DNA of 64,000 nucleotides from Gemmatimonadota bacterium (GTDB lineage Bacteria > Gemmatimonadota > Gemmatimonadetes > Longimicrobiales > Gaopeijiaceae): contig JADFSR010000015.1 of the NCBI GenBank assembly GCA_022560615.1, forward strand, positions 28,826-92,825. Reading direction: 5' to 3'. Below, one piece after another: positions 37,589 to 45,763 of the stretch. Each line of letters begins with the position of its first letter. Within the stretch, counting starts at the first letter, position 1. The position numbers were made by a program, and so were the translations under genes. A model generated the notes under the pieces. The model was given only the letters and a program-made list of their open reading frames with translations, was not told the origin of the DNA and searched no databases.

Positions 37589-38110
37589 CTACCTGGACGA
37601 CGGCGGGACGATGCCGTTCAGTCGCATGTAGGTGACCAGATTGCCGTAGTGCTCAAAATTGTGCGCCGAGTTGAACGCGAGCACTCCGGATTTGGCCATC
37701 GACGTGCCGAAGAAGCTGACCATCTCGGCGCCTGCGGCGTCGGTCATGCCAGCGTATACCTCGGTGCAGTACGCGAAGCCGGCCTCGAGCGCGGCTTTGA
37801 TCTGTGTCTTCGTGGTTGCGCTCTCCTCGAAGTCCTCGCTGCTCGGGTTGCCTTCGCCAGCCGCGGTGGAGCAAAACGTGTACTGTGCGTTGGCGATGTG
37901 GGCCAGGATCTGCCCCATCGAGCGAACTTCCTCCGTGGGGCGGAACGAGAACAGCGCTTCGTCGAGCGTCTCGACCGTCGCCCTGATGTTGGTGGTCGTG
38001 ATGTCGTTCAGGGCCTTGAGCGACTGCACGACGGGACCCGTTTGCGCGGACGTTGCGAGCGGACAGGACAGCGAAAGGGCGATGGCGGCCGCGAGGAGGC
38101 GCTTCGTCAT
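37589..38110 (-). CDS. Secreted DinB-family metal-binding protein
   Basis: 173 residues from an ATG at 38110 (AAGGA six bases upstream). It starts with a Sec signal ('MTKRLLAAAIALSLSCPLAT', cleavage at 'SAQ'), unusual for DinB-fold proteins, which are mostly cytosolic thiol transferases. The four-helix DinB metal site is intact: His71 ('ILAHIANAQ'), His150 and His154 ('NSAHNFEHYGNL'). Function unknown. Probably co-transcribed with the M20 peptidase downstream. Confidence 0.82.
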   Translation of the reverse strand: MTKRLLAAAIALSLSCPLATSAQTGPVVQSLKALNDITTTNIRATVETLDEALFSFRPTEEVRSMGQILAHIANAQYTFCSTAAGEGNPSSEDFEESATTKTQIKAALEAGFAYCTEVYAGMTDAAGAEMVSFFGTSMAKSGVLAFNSAHNFEHYGNLVTYMRLNGIVPPSSR

Positions 38111-38217
38111 GTGTTTTCCTTGGAGATGAGGCTCGGGTGGAATGCCAGGGCGGCAAACGTCGGGCAATCGCGCGTCTCTTTCAAGCGGGCACGCCGCGCG
38201 CACCGATGAGGTGCGGG

Positions 38218-38619
38218 TTACTCAGGTCGCGTTGCCCAATACGCCCAGGCGACGAAGAAGACTTGAAACGGGAGCCGCGCATAGAGCGCGAAGGTGGGAA
38301 GATCGGAGAACAGCTCGGGATGAAGAGCCATGTGGAGGTTGGCCGGGAAGACGGCCACAAGAAGAAGCACCAGTCCCCAGCCCGCCAGAGCGCGGACGGA
38401 GGGGACCAGGACGCCGATACCACCGAGAATCTCGAAGACGCCGCTCGCGTACACGAGCTCGAGGTGCGCAGGCGAGTACGGTGGCATGATCGCGACGTAG
38501 AAGTCCGGATTCACGAAGTGGTTGGTGCCCGCCACCACGAAGAACGCGCTGAGGGCGAGGAGCGCGACTTTCCTCGCGAGCCGTCCGGGAAGCTGGAGCA
38601 TGCTATAGGGTGGCGACAT
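38218..38619 (-). CDS. DoxX-family membrane protein
   Basis: About 133 residues; the frame opens upstream but the ATG at 38619 or 38601 starts just before the membrane core. Four predicted transmembrane stretches: 'VALLALSAFFVVAGTNHFV', 'LVYASGVFEILGGIGVLV', 'AGWGLVLLLVAVFPANLHMA' and 'LPFQVFFVAWAYWAT'. 'GTNHFVNPDFYVAIMPPYSP' is the hallmark of the DoxX subfamily. It may act in redox or thiosulfate-related membrane chemistry, but the substrate is unknown. Divergent from infA. Confidence 0.82.
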   Translation of the reverse strand: MSPPYSMLQLPGRLARKVALLALSAFFVVAGTNHFVNPDFYVAIMPPYSPAHLELVYASGVFEILGGIGVLVPSVRALAGWGLVLLLVAVFPANLHMALHPELFSDLPTFALYARLPFQVFFVAWAYWATRPE

Positions 38620-38684
38620 CGATTCCGTTAGCCTTCTCACATTCCACTGCTCAGCGTCTTCCGTTTCTCGGGTCCAGGTAATGA

Positions 38685-38954
38685 ATGGCAAAGCAGGAAG
38701 CAATCGAAGTAGAGGGTGTGGTGACCGAGGTGCTGCCCGACCAGAAGTTTCGTGTGCAGCTGCAGAACGACCACGTTGTCCTCGCGTATGCCGCGGGCAA
38801 GATGTCGAAGTTCCGCATCCGCGTGCTGGTGGGTGACAGGGTCACGCTGGAATTGTCCCCGTACGACCTGACGCGCGGACGTATCACATACCGCCACAAG
38901 TCGCCGAACGCGGGCCCGCCGCCTCCGCGTCCAGGCCAGCGAAGGAGACGCTGA
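38685..38954 (+). CDS. infA: Translation initiation factor IF-1
   Basis: 89-residue OB-fold protein: '[20 protein letters not shown]' then '[20 protein letters not shown]', '[19 protein letters not shown]' and 'GRITYRHK'. IF-1 binds the 30S A site during initiation. Most IF-1 proteins end near 'GRIxxR'; this one has a ~17-residue Pro/Arg tail ('[12 protein letters not shown]'). It is not in a ribosomal-protein operon here. A small gene follows after 3 bases. Confidence 0.93.
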   Translation: MAKQEAIEVEGVVTEVLPDQKFRVQLQNDHVVLAYAAGKMSKFRIRVLVGDRVTLELSPYDLTRGRITYRHKSPNAGPPPPRPGQRRRR

Positions 38955-38957
38955 CCC

Positions 38958-39227
38958 ATGCTCCCCAACAACATGGCTCGCGTACCCCTCGAGCAAATCC
39001 GGATCGAGTCCATTGAACGGCCCGGCTGGCACGCCGGATCCGAACGCATCCCCAGCGTGGGCGAGAGCGTACACTGCATTGAGGGAGAGGCAGAGGTCGT
39101 GCGTGTGCTCGGACGGATCAGCGACGGTAGTCGTCTCCTGGAGCTCCGCCTTCCCGAGCGGCCGAAGGTGCCCTTCTTCGCGGCGTCGTCCAACATTCTT
39201 GTGCAGGTGGACGCGGTCCAGGACTGA
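38958..39227 (+). CDS. Small protein of unknown function co-transcribed with infA
   Basis: 89 residues starting 3 bases after infA, overlapping its ribosome site with the infA 3' end. The sequence ('RIESIERPGWHAGSERIPSV', 'GEAEVVRVLGRISDGSRLLE', 'LRLPERPKVPFFAASSNILV') suggests a small all-beta fold. No family recognised, no signal or membrane segment. The tight spacing makes it a real gene; linkage to IF-1 hints at translation or cold response but is not evidence. Confidence 0.6.
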   Translation: MLPNNMARVPLEQIRIESIERPGWHAGSERIPSVGESVHCIEGEAEVVRVLGRISDGSRLLELRLPERPKVPFFAASSNILVQVDAVQD

Positions 39228-39261
39228 CGGGGCGGGGGCGGGGCGCTCGCTCCTAGCCCGT

Positions 39262-40170
39262 TTATAGCACGCCTGCTTCGCGCATCACGGCTTCGCACTT
39301 CCGGCGGATCTCGGTGGCTACCTCGAATGGGTCGCCCCGCACGACTTCCGACCGGAACAACTCGACCGAGAGCGCTCCATCGTACCGCTTCTCCGCCAGC
39401 TTCCGGAGGATGCGCACTAGCGGCGCGATACCGTCGCCGGGGATCAGCCTCGAGTCGTTGTTGATCAACTCGCGGGGCCCAGCCAGCAGATCCTGAAAGT
39501 GCGCATGCGCGAGCTCGCCCGGCTCGAGCAAGTCCAGATCTTCGAACTTGCTCAGCCCCGACCAGAAGTGGAAAAAGTCGAGCATGGGCCGGACGTTGGG
39601 ATGCGCAGCCTCGCGGATCACCTCGAGCGCCGAGGTCAGCGTCGCCAGGTGGGTCGAAGTGCGCAGGAACTCGATCATCGCCGTGAGCTCGTACTCCTCG
39701 GCGATCTCCCCGACTTCGCGGATGCAGTCCGGAGTGGCCGCGAAGTCCTCCGCGGTGACCGCTCGGTTGGTGATCGACGGACAGTAAATCCTCTGCAGTC
39801 CGAGACTGGCGAATTGATCGCAGCGCTGCCTCCACCTCTCGAGCGATGCTGCCCGAGCCGGCCCCGGGATCCAGAGATCCTGCATGACCGCGGCGCCGGA
39901 TACCGGTGTCAGCCCCAGATCGGTCATCACGCGCCTCGCGGCAGACAACGTGTCGTTGTCGAGGAATCCGTCGAGCACCCTGTCGTTCAGCTCGACGTAC
40001 TGGATGCCGGCTCTGGCCCAGCCCTCGAGCGACCCGCGGTATCCGGCCGCCCGCGACGTGTTCTGGTGGATGCTGAGCAGCATTTTCCCGGGCGGGGCGG
40101 TCTGAGCGTCGACCAGCCGCGCCAGGGGAGTCGCCAAAGAAGCCGCAAGGAAGGTTCGTCGAGTGAGCAC
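39262..40170 (-). CDS. Tat-exported sugar phosphate isomerase/epimerase (TIM barrel)
   Basis: About 302 residues from a GTG at 40170 (alternative ATG at 40239, also without a strong ribosome site). A twin-arginine signal is present ('LTRRTFLAASLATPLARLV', cleavage near 'DAQ'). The body is an AP-endonuclease-2-like TIM barrel: 'EGWARAGIQYVELNDRVLDG', 'RIYCPSITN', 'LTAMIEFLR' (metal Glu), 'VRPMLDFFHFWSG' (Asp/His), 'AHAHFQDLLAG' (His) and 'GALSVELFRSE' (Glu). Members act on sugars, inositols or 3-keto-sugars. The Tat leader puts it in the periplasm, fitting the sugar-oxidising set at 41.6-44.8 kb. Confidence 0.82.
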   Translation of the reverse strand: MLTRRTFLAASLATPLARLVDAQTAPPGKMLLSIHQNTSRAAGYRGSLEGWARAGIQYVELNDRVLDGFLDNDTLSAARRVMTDLGLTPVSGAAVMQDLWIPGPARAASLERWRQRCDQFASLGLQRIYCPSITNRAVTAEDFAATPDCIREVGEIAEEYELTAMIEFLRTSTHLATLTSALEVIREAAHPNVRPMLDFFHFWSGLSKFEDLDLLEPGELAHAHFQDLLAGPRELINNDSRLIPGDGIAPLVRILRKLAEKRYDGALSVELFRSEVVRGDPFEVATEIRRKCEAVMREAGVL

Positions 40171-40286
40171 GAAGCTACTGTATGCCCTGTTGAGGGCGGC
40201 CGCCACGGCTGCGGGACTTGCTTGGGGGATGGTCCGCATCTTTTTTCAGCGGATCCCCACTTCGCCGTACTCGAGAAGGATCGAAA

Positions 40287-41087
40287 ATGAGACTCCTGCT
40301 GACTGCCGTCGTGGCGCTCTTGTTCGCGTCGCCAGCCGATGCCCAGCTTGCCCCGCCCAACTCTGCGGGCATCACCTTCGCGCACGTCCACCTCAACGTC
40401 TCGGACATCGAACTTCACAAGAAGCTGTGGGTCGAGCAGTTCGGTGGCGTGCTCGTTCAGAAGGGCCAATTGGTGACCATTCGGCTCCCCAACTTCCTCA
40501 TAGCGCTGTCCGAGCGAGCGCCGACGGGGGATTCGCGGGGCACGGTGATGGACCACTTCGGCTTCAAGGTCCGGAACATGGCGGTGGCGTTGGAGAAGTG
40601 GCGCGCAGCGGGCCTCCCTGTTGGACGTGAGTTCACGGGCGCGGAAGGCTTTGCGAACGCCTACGTGATGGCGCCGGACGGCGTCAGAGTCGAGCTTCAG
40701 GAGGACCCGGAGCTGGAGAACGAGGTGGAGGGGTACCACATCCACTTCTTCACGGAGGAGTATGAGGAGCTGTTGGACTGGTACGTCGACATGTTCTCTC
40801 TCGAGAAGGGCCCGCGCGGCACGATCGAGACCACGGCTTGGGCGCCGGGTCAGAACCTCAGCTTCGCAGGCACTCAAACGGAGCGGGTCGCTACGCGGGG
40901 TAGGGCGATCGATCACATCGGGTTCGAGGTGGAGGACCTCAAGGCGTTTTGCGACCTGCTCGAGGCTCGCGGCGTCACGTTCGATGTACCATACCGCGAG
41001 ATTCCCAGCATCGAGCTCAAGATCGCGTTCTTCACCGATCCGTCGGGCGTCCGCATCGAGTTGACCGAAGGGTTCGACAAGTACTAG
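40287..41087 (+). CDS. Secreted two-domain VOC (glyoxalase-fold) protein
   Basis: 266 residues. The ATG at 40287 has GAAGGA upstream and opens the signal peptide 'MRLLLTAVVALLFASPADA'. Two VOC modules follow: residues ~28-145 ('TFAHVHLNVSDIELHKKLWV', 'GVRVELQEDPE') and ~150-265 ('EGYHIHFFTEEYEELLDWYV', 'IDHIGFEVEDLKAFCDLLEA', 'GVRIELTEGFDKY'). His and Glu at the usual metal positions are kept, so dioxygenase, isomerase or lyase chemistry is possible. Substrate unknown. Confidence 0.85.
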   Translation: MRLLLTAVVALLFASPADAQLAPPNSAGITFAHVHLNVSDIELHKKLWVEQFGGVLVQKGQLVTIRLPNFLIALSERAPTGDSRGTVMDHFGFKVRNMAVALEKWRAAGLPVGREFTGAEGFANAYVMAPDGVRVELQEDPELENEVEGYHIHFFTEEYEELLDWYVDMFSLEKGPRGTIETTAWAPGQNLSFAGTQTERVATRGRAIDHIGFEVEDLKAFCDLLEARGVTFDVPYREIPSIELKIAFFTDPSGVRIELTEGFDKY

Positions 41088-41092
41088 GGATT

Positions 41093-41116
41093 CCAGACCA
41101 GACCAGACCAGACCAG
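41093..41116 (+). repeat. CCAGA pentanucleotide microrepeat
   Basis: 4.8 perfect copies of CCAGA immediately after the VOC gene stop codon and 36 bases before the next start. It could vary in length by slippage and alter spacing upstream of the 41152 gene. Confidence 0.9.
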
Positions 41117-41151
41117 CGCGACCCAGACATCACACGAAGCGGGAGGCACGG

Positions 41152-41547
41152 ATGAGGCTCAACAAGATTCGGTTCGGAGGAGCACTGATTGCGGCAAGCG
41201 CGATCATGTTCGGCGCAGAGCAGGCGAGCGCCCAGGCCATGATGACCGGCTCGTGGACATTGGAAGTCACGACCGATACTGGCGTGACCATGCCCCAGCT
41301 CACGCTGGAACAAGACGGCATGAAGCTCACGGGCCACTATGTGTCGGAGGCTCTGGGCGCGAACGACGTGACGGGGACCGTGGACGGACAAGAGGTCACG
41401 GTCTCGTTCATCGCGGATCTACAGGGTCAGTCAGCCCCGGTCATCTACTTCGGCACGGTCGACGAGGAGGGTGTGTGGTCGGGCACGATCGACATCGCTG
41501 ACGGCTTGGTGACCGGGACCTTCACGGCCAAGAAGGACATGAGCTAG
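41152..41547 (+). CDS. Small secreted beta-barrel-like protein
   Basis: 131 residues with a signal peptide ending 'EQASAQA'. The mature part ('GSWTLEVTTDTGVTMPQLTL', 'QDGMKLTGHYVSEALGANDV', 'TVDEEGVWSGTIDIADGLVT') has the alternating pattern of small lipocalin-like or DUF-type barrels often found beside amidohydrolases. No catalytic motif. Function unknown; possibly a ligand carrier for the neighbouring sugar-oxidation genes. Confidence 0.75.
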   Translation: MRLNKIRFGGALIAASAIMFGAEQASAQAMMTGSWTLEVTTDTGVTMPQLTLEQDGMKLTGHYVSEALGANDVTGTVDGQEVTVSFIADLQGQSAPVIYFGTVDEEGVWSGTIDIADGLVTGTFTAKKDMS

Positions 41548-41632
41548 CGAGCCAGTCGCTGTCGCGTCGCGATCGCTGGCGGCTGATTCCACGCGCCCCG
41601 TACATTGGCGGTCCACTCTTCAGGAGTCCCCC

Positions 41633-42208
41633 ATGGACAGGCGACATCTGCTCAAGATCCTCGGCACCACCGCAGCCTTCGCCGGCTTGAGCCCTCTCGA
41701 ACTCGAAGCACTGCTCACGCCGGGTGGGACGCGCCGCGCGGGTTGGGCGTTTTTCACCGAAGCGCAACGTGAGGCGATCACGGCGTTCAGCGACCTCATC
41801 ATTCCCACCACGGACACGCCCGGTGCCGTCGAGGCTGGGGTAGTCGAGTACATCGAGTTGATCGTGTCCGAGTGGTACCACGACGGGGAACGCGAGCGCT
41901 TCATGCGCGGGCTGGCTCATCTGGACGAACACGCCGAGTCGACGACGGGCGTGCGCTTTGCGTACGCCGGGCAAGCGCGCCAGACGGCGATCCTGAAGGG
42001 CATGGAAGCGGAGGGACGGGCGCTGCGGGAGTCCGATCCGGACGCCGAGCAGTCCTTCTTTCAGCAGGCTCGCGGCCTCGTGCTGCATGGGTACTACACC
42101 TCCGAGATCGGCATGAAGGAAGAACTCTTGTTCGTCGGGATTCCGGGGTACTACGACGGCTTCGCTCCCATCTCCGAGATCTCGCGAGCCGGACCGGCGG
42201 ACCGCTGA
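41633..42208 (+). CDS. Gluconate 2-dehydrogenase subunit 3 family (gamma) protein, Tat-exported
   Basis: 191 residues with twin-arginine start 'MDRRHLLKILGTTAAFAGLS'. The remainder matches the small 'hitch-hiker' subunit of membrane FAD dehydrogenases ('FTEAQREAITAFSDLIIPTT', 'DTPGAVEAGVVEYIELIVSE', 'LLFVGIPGYYDGFAP'). In that family this subunit carries the flavin subunit across the Tat pathway. Its stop overlaps the start of the GMC gene (TGATG), so the two are coupled and form one complex. Confidence 0.9.
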   Translation: MDRRHLLKILGTTAAFAGLSPLELEALLTPGGTRRAGWAFFTEAQREAITAFSDLIIPTTDTPGAVEAGVVEYIELIVSEWYHDGERERFMRGLAHLDEHAESTTGVRFAYAGQARQTAILKGMEAEGRALRESDPDAEQSFFQQARGLVLHGYYTSEIGMKEELLFVGIPGYYDGFAPISEISRAGPADR

Positions 42209-43899
42209 TGAGCAAGCGCGAGGACTACGATGCCATCGTCGTCGGCTCGGGCATGAGCGGCGGATGGGCGGCTAAGGAGCTGACCGAGCGGGGGCTGCGA
42301 ACAATCGTGCTGGAGGCGGGTGGGCCGGTGACCCCGGACGACTACGTCATGGACGTGTACCCCTGGGATCTCCGCTATCGCGGCCGGCGTGACCGCGTTA
42401 AACAGTCGAAGGAGCGTCCGATTCAGAGCACCTGCTACGCGTGCGATGCCTGGAGCGAGAAGTTTTTCGTTCGGGACGACGAGAACCCGTACACCACCGG
42501 GCACGGCACAGACTTCTCCTGGATTCGGGGGCGACATGTGGGTGGGCGGTCGCTCGTCTGGGCGCGTCACGTCTACCGCTGGAGCGATCTCGACTTCGAG
42601 GCCAACCTGAAGGACGGACACGGCGTGGACTGGCCCATCCGATACGCCGACATCGAGCCCTGGTACGACCACGTCGAGCGCTTCATAGGCGTGACGGGGC
42701 GGGCCGAGGGTCTGCCGCAGTTGCCCGACGCGCAGTTCCTTCCGCCGATGCCGTTCAACTGCGCCGAGCAGCTCGCCAGGGAGCGCCTGACCGAGGCGTA
42801 CGGCGGCGACCGCCTGATCACGATCGGGCGGTGTGCGGTGCTCACGCAGACGCACAACGGACGTGTGGGTTGCCACTACTGCGGCACCTGCGAGCGCGGG
42901 TGCTCGACGCACTCGTACTTCAGCTCGCTTGCGGCCACGCTTCCTGCGGCTGTCGATACCGGAAGATTCACGCTACGGCCGTGGAGCGTCGTGCACTCGG
43001 TCATCTACGACCCGGGGACCGGCAAGGCGTCCGGCGTGCGGGTCATCGACGCGGAAACGAACGATACGATCGAGTACACGGCGCGCGTGGTATTCCTGTG
43101 CGCATCAGCGCTGGAGTCCACGCGCATCCTCTTCAACTCCAAGACGGAGCGCTGGCCGGAAGGGCTCGCCAACTCGTCGGGTCAGCTTGGCAAGAACCTG
43201 ATGGACCACTGTATGGGTGGGGGTGCTAGAGCCATACTGCCCGGCAACGAAGAGCTCGGCGAGTTCGGACGCCGACCACACGGCATCTACCTGCCGCGCT
43301 TCGTGAATCTGAGCGACGCCGACCAGCACCCTGATTTCCTGCGCGGTTACGCGTACCAGGGCGGCGCGAGCCGCACCGGTTGGCAACGGGGTTATTCCAT
43401 GGAGGGCTTCGGCGCCGATTTCAAGCACGAGCTTCGCACGCCCGGGCCGTGGCGCTTCAGCCTCTACGGATTCGGCGAGTGCCTGCCACGAGAGTCGAAC
43501 TACATGGATCTCGATCCCGAAGTCGTGGACAAGTGGGGGATTCCAGTGGCTCGCTTCCACTGTGAGTGGAGCGACAACGAGCGCAGGGCGCTCCAGGAGA
43601 TGTCGGTCCAGGCCGCCGAAATGCTCGAGGCCGTGGGCGCTGGCGACATCGCGCCGTTCGTAGAGGACAATCCGCCGGGGCTCACGATCCACGAGATGGG
43701 GACCGCACGCATGGGGCGAGATCCCGACACCTCGGTCCTGAACCGCTGGAACCAGGCGTGGGACGTTCCCAACCTCTTCATGACAGACGGCGCGTGCATG
43801 GCCTCGAGCGCGAATCAGAACCCGAGCATTACTTACATGGCGCTTACGGCGCGCGCCGCGAACCATGCGGTCGACCTGATCGACCGGGGAGAACTGTGA
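42208..43899 (+). CDS. GMC-family FAD oxidoreductase (sugar/glucoside dehydrogenase catalytic subunit)
   Basis: 563 residues. The start at 42208 overlaps the upstream stop. The FAD-binding Rossmann motif is at residues 8-38 ('DAIVVGSGMSGGWAAKELTE', ending 'VLEAGG'). A Cys cluster 'VGCHYCGTCERGCSTHS' fits the iron-sulfur site of FAD glucose or glucoside 3-dehydrogenases. The C-terminus has the GMC His/Asn region ('HEMGTARMGRDP', 'SSANQNPSITYMALTARAAN'). Exported with the Tat subunit 3. Likely oxidises a sugar hydroxyl to a keto-sugar; the adjacent isomerase-fold protein supports 3-keto-sugar metabolism. Overlaps the next gene by TGATG. Confidence 0.9.
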   Translation: MSKREDYDAIVVGSGMSGGWAAKELTERGLRTIVLEAGGPVTPDDYVMDVYPWDLRYRGRRDRVKQSKERPIQSTCYACDAWSEKFFVRDDENPYTTGHGTDFSWIRGRHVGGRSLVWARHVYRWSDLDFEANLKDGHGVDWPIRYADIEPWYDHVERFIGVTGRAEGLPQLPDAQFLPPMPFNCAEQLARERLTEAYGGDRLITIGRCAVLTQTHNGRVGCHYCGTCERGCSTHSYFSSLAATLPAAVDTGRFTLRPWSVVHSVIYDPGTGKASGVRVIDAETNDTIEYTARVVFLCASALESTRILFNSKTERWPEGLANSSGQLGKNLMDHCMGGGARAILPGNEELGEFGRRPHGIYLPRFVNLSDADQHPDFLRGYAYQGGASRTGWQRGYSMEGFGADFKHELRTPGPWRFSLYGFGECLPRESNYMDLDPEVVDKWGIPVARFHCEWSDNERRALQEMSVQAAEMLEAVGAGDIAPFVEDNPPGLTIHEMGTARMGRDPDTSVLNRWNQAWDVPNLFMTDGACMASSANQNPSITYMALTARAANHAVDLIDRGEL

Positions 43900-44792
43900 T
43901 GGTCAGCAGGAGGGACGCGTTGAAGCGAATGGGGGCGATGGCGGCCGGCGCGGCGATCGGTTGCTCCCCGGAGTCGGCGTCTGGAGCGGGGGCAGCGGGG
44001 GAGGCGACTGGGGAGGCCGCGGCCGCATCGAATGCTTCGCCCATCGGCGCCATCGGCGTGCAGCTCTACACGGTCCGAGCCGAGATGGCGAACGGCGTCG
44101 AGAGCACGCTCGAGCGGGTCGCTGCGATCGGCTACGAGGAGGTCGAGTTTGCGGGGTACTTTGGACACTCTCCGACCGAGGTCCGAGAGATGCTGGCTCG
44201 CACCGGACTGCGTTCTCCATCGACGCACGTCGTGCCCGATTTCGAGCCCGACGCCTGGGCGCGGATTCTGGACGACGCGAATGAAACCGGACACCAAAAC
44301 GTGGTCGTGGCGTCGATTCCCCAGAGCATGCGGTCCGACCTGGACGCTTGGCGCCAGACGGCCGCGGCGATGACGCGCGCGGGAGAACGGGCCCGCGCCG
44401 CGGGGCTCCGGTATGCCTACCACAACCACGACTTCGAGTTCGCGGAGATGGAAGGACGCATCCCCTTCGACGTGTTCTGCGAAGAGTCCGACCCGGACCT
44501 CGTCGCGATCGAGCTGGACCTTTTCTGGATCATCCACGGTGGCGGAGACCCGATCGAGTTCATCAATCGCTGGCCCGGACGCGTGCCGATGGTACACGTG
44601 AAAGGTCGGACGTCCGGGGGCGCCATGGTCGACGTCGGCGCCGGCGACGTCGACTGGGCCGGCATCTTCGAGCACGCCGATCTTGCGGGTATGGAGCACT
44701 TCTTCGTCGAGCATGACACTCCCGACGAGCCGTTCCGCTCGATCGAGGCGAGCTACGGGTACATGCGTCGGCTTCGGGATGGGGCGGTGTAG
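43899..44792 (+). CDS. Tat-exported sugar phosphate isomerase/epimerase-like lipoprotein
   Basis: 297 residues from an ATG overlapping the GMC stop (TGATG), with GGGGAG upstream. Twin-arginine leader 'SRRDALKRMGAMAAGAAIG' then Cys, so it is a possible Tat lipoprotein. TIM-barrel motifs: 'GVQLYTVRAEMANGVESTLE', 'AIGYEEVEFAGYFGHSPTEV', 'YHNHDFEFAEMEGRIPFDVF' (metal His) and 'VPMVHVKGRTSGGAMVDVGA'. Third gene of the coupled unit; it probably isomerises or cleaves the keto-sugar product in the periplasm. Confidence 0.88.
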   Translation: MVSRRDALKRMGAMAAGAAIGCSPESASGAGAAGEATGEAAAASNASPIGAIGVQLYTVRAEMANGVESTLERVAAIGYEEVEFAGYFGHSPTEVREMLARTGLRSPSTHVVPDFEPDAWARILDDANETGHQNVVVASIPQSMRSDLDAWRQTAAAMTRAGERARAAGLRYAYHNHDFEFAEMEGRIPFDVFCEESDPDLVAIELDLFWIIHGGGDPIEFINRWPGRVPMVHVKGRTSGGAMVDVGAGDVDWAGIFEHADLAGMEHFFVEHDTPDEPFRSIEASYGYMRRLRDGAV

Positions 44793-44795
44793 GAC

Positions 44796-45614
44796 CTACA
44801 GCGGCCGATCAGGATTCATGATTGTCCGCCACATGTGGGACGACGGGCTGTTGTCGAAACCGAGGCCCTCTTTGGGCTGCTTGAACTGGCGGCCGATGAT
44901 GTCCACGAAGGGATCGATCGAGACCACTTTGTCCGAGTCGAACGCGTAGGTGTCGTTCAGCGTGATCAGCCGCGCTTCCATATACCACGGGTGCTCCTGG
45001 GCCTCCTTGGCCGCCCGAGCGATGTACGGTTCCGGTACGTAGTCCTCACCGAAGATGCGATTGTACATCTCCGGGTACTCGTACCCCACGGTGTCGTCCG
45101 GATAGAAGCGCAGCGGCGCGTGGTATCGAATGCCCCAGCTGATGCGCTCTTCGACGTAGGGCTCGATAAGCTGCGCGCCCCACCAACCGTGATCGACCTT
45201 GATCATGTTGAGTACGACGTCGTGCATGAGACACGCGAAGATCGTGCGTTCCGGCTGACCCGTCTCGAGGGCGTGCGTTGCGCTCTGCAAAACGTGGTTG
45301 GCCGGCGCGAAGCGCTTCTCGAAGTACTCGATCAGCGTCGGGTTCTTGGACATCGGCGCGAATTCGCGCGAGCGAGGCATGAAGAGCGTGCCCGTGCCAC
45401 GTGGAGACCGTGGCTCCTGCTGGAGCTCGGCGAGCGCGAGCGCCTCGCCGTCGGGCATGTAGCGAACGGGTCCGACTCCGTCGCGCACGGCGATGGTATC
45501 GTCGAGCATGTGCTCCATGTAGTGCTCGAGCTCCTCGGCTTTGTCCTCGGGGGACATCAGCTCGAGGGCGCCCACGCCCACGGTTGCCAGGAAAGCTCTG
45601 CGATCGACTTCCAT
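44796..45614 (-). CDS. Tat-exported HD-domain protein (PhnZ/MIOX-like)
   Basis: 272 residues from an ATG at 45614 with GGAGG upstream. Twin-arginine start 'MEVDRRAFLATVGVGALELM'. The helical core has an HD pair 'CLMHDVVLNMIKVDHGWWGA' followed by 'GIRYHAPLRFYPDDTVGYEY'. The pattern recalls HD-fold mixed-valent di-iron oxygenases (PhnZ, myo-inositol oxygenase) more than phosphohydrolases, which would suit an oxidative sugar or inositol cluster; this is inference. Convergent with the isomerase gene (3-base gap). Confidence 0.7.
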   Translation of the reverse strand: MEVDRRAFLATVGVGALELMSPEDKAEELEHYMEHMLDDTIAVRDGVGPVRYMPDGEALALAELQQEPRSPRGTGTLFMPRSREFAPMSKNPTLIEYFEKRFAPANHVLQSATHALETGQPERTIFACLMHDVVLNMIKVDHGWWGAQLIEPYVEERISWGIRYHAPLRFYPDDTVGYEYPEMYNRIFGEDYVPEPYIARAAKEAQEHPWYMEARLITLNDTYAFDSDKVVSIDPFVDIIGRQFKQPKEGLGFDNSPSSHMWRTIMNPDRPL

Positions 45615-45763
45615 GGGGCCTCCAGCGTCTCGTGACGGCGCTGTCACCGTCCACGAGCTACAGATTGCTGTCGGGAGGGGGCGCAGTCAAATGGGAACGC
45701 GCTGGCGAGTTCGGGGGGGATCCAGCGGATCTGCCCCGGTATGAGGCTAGGCGATCCGTTTGC

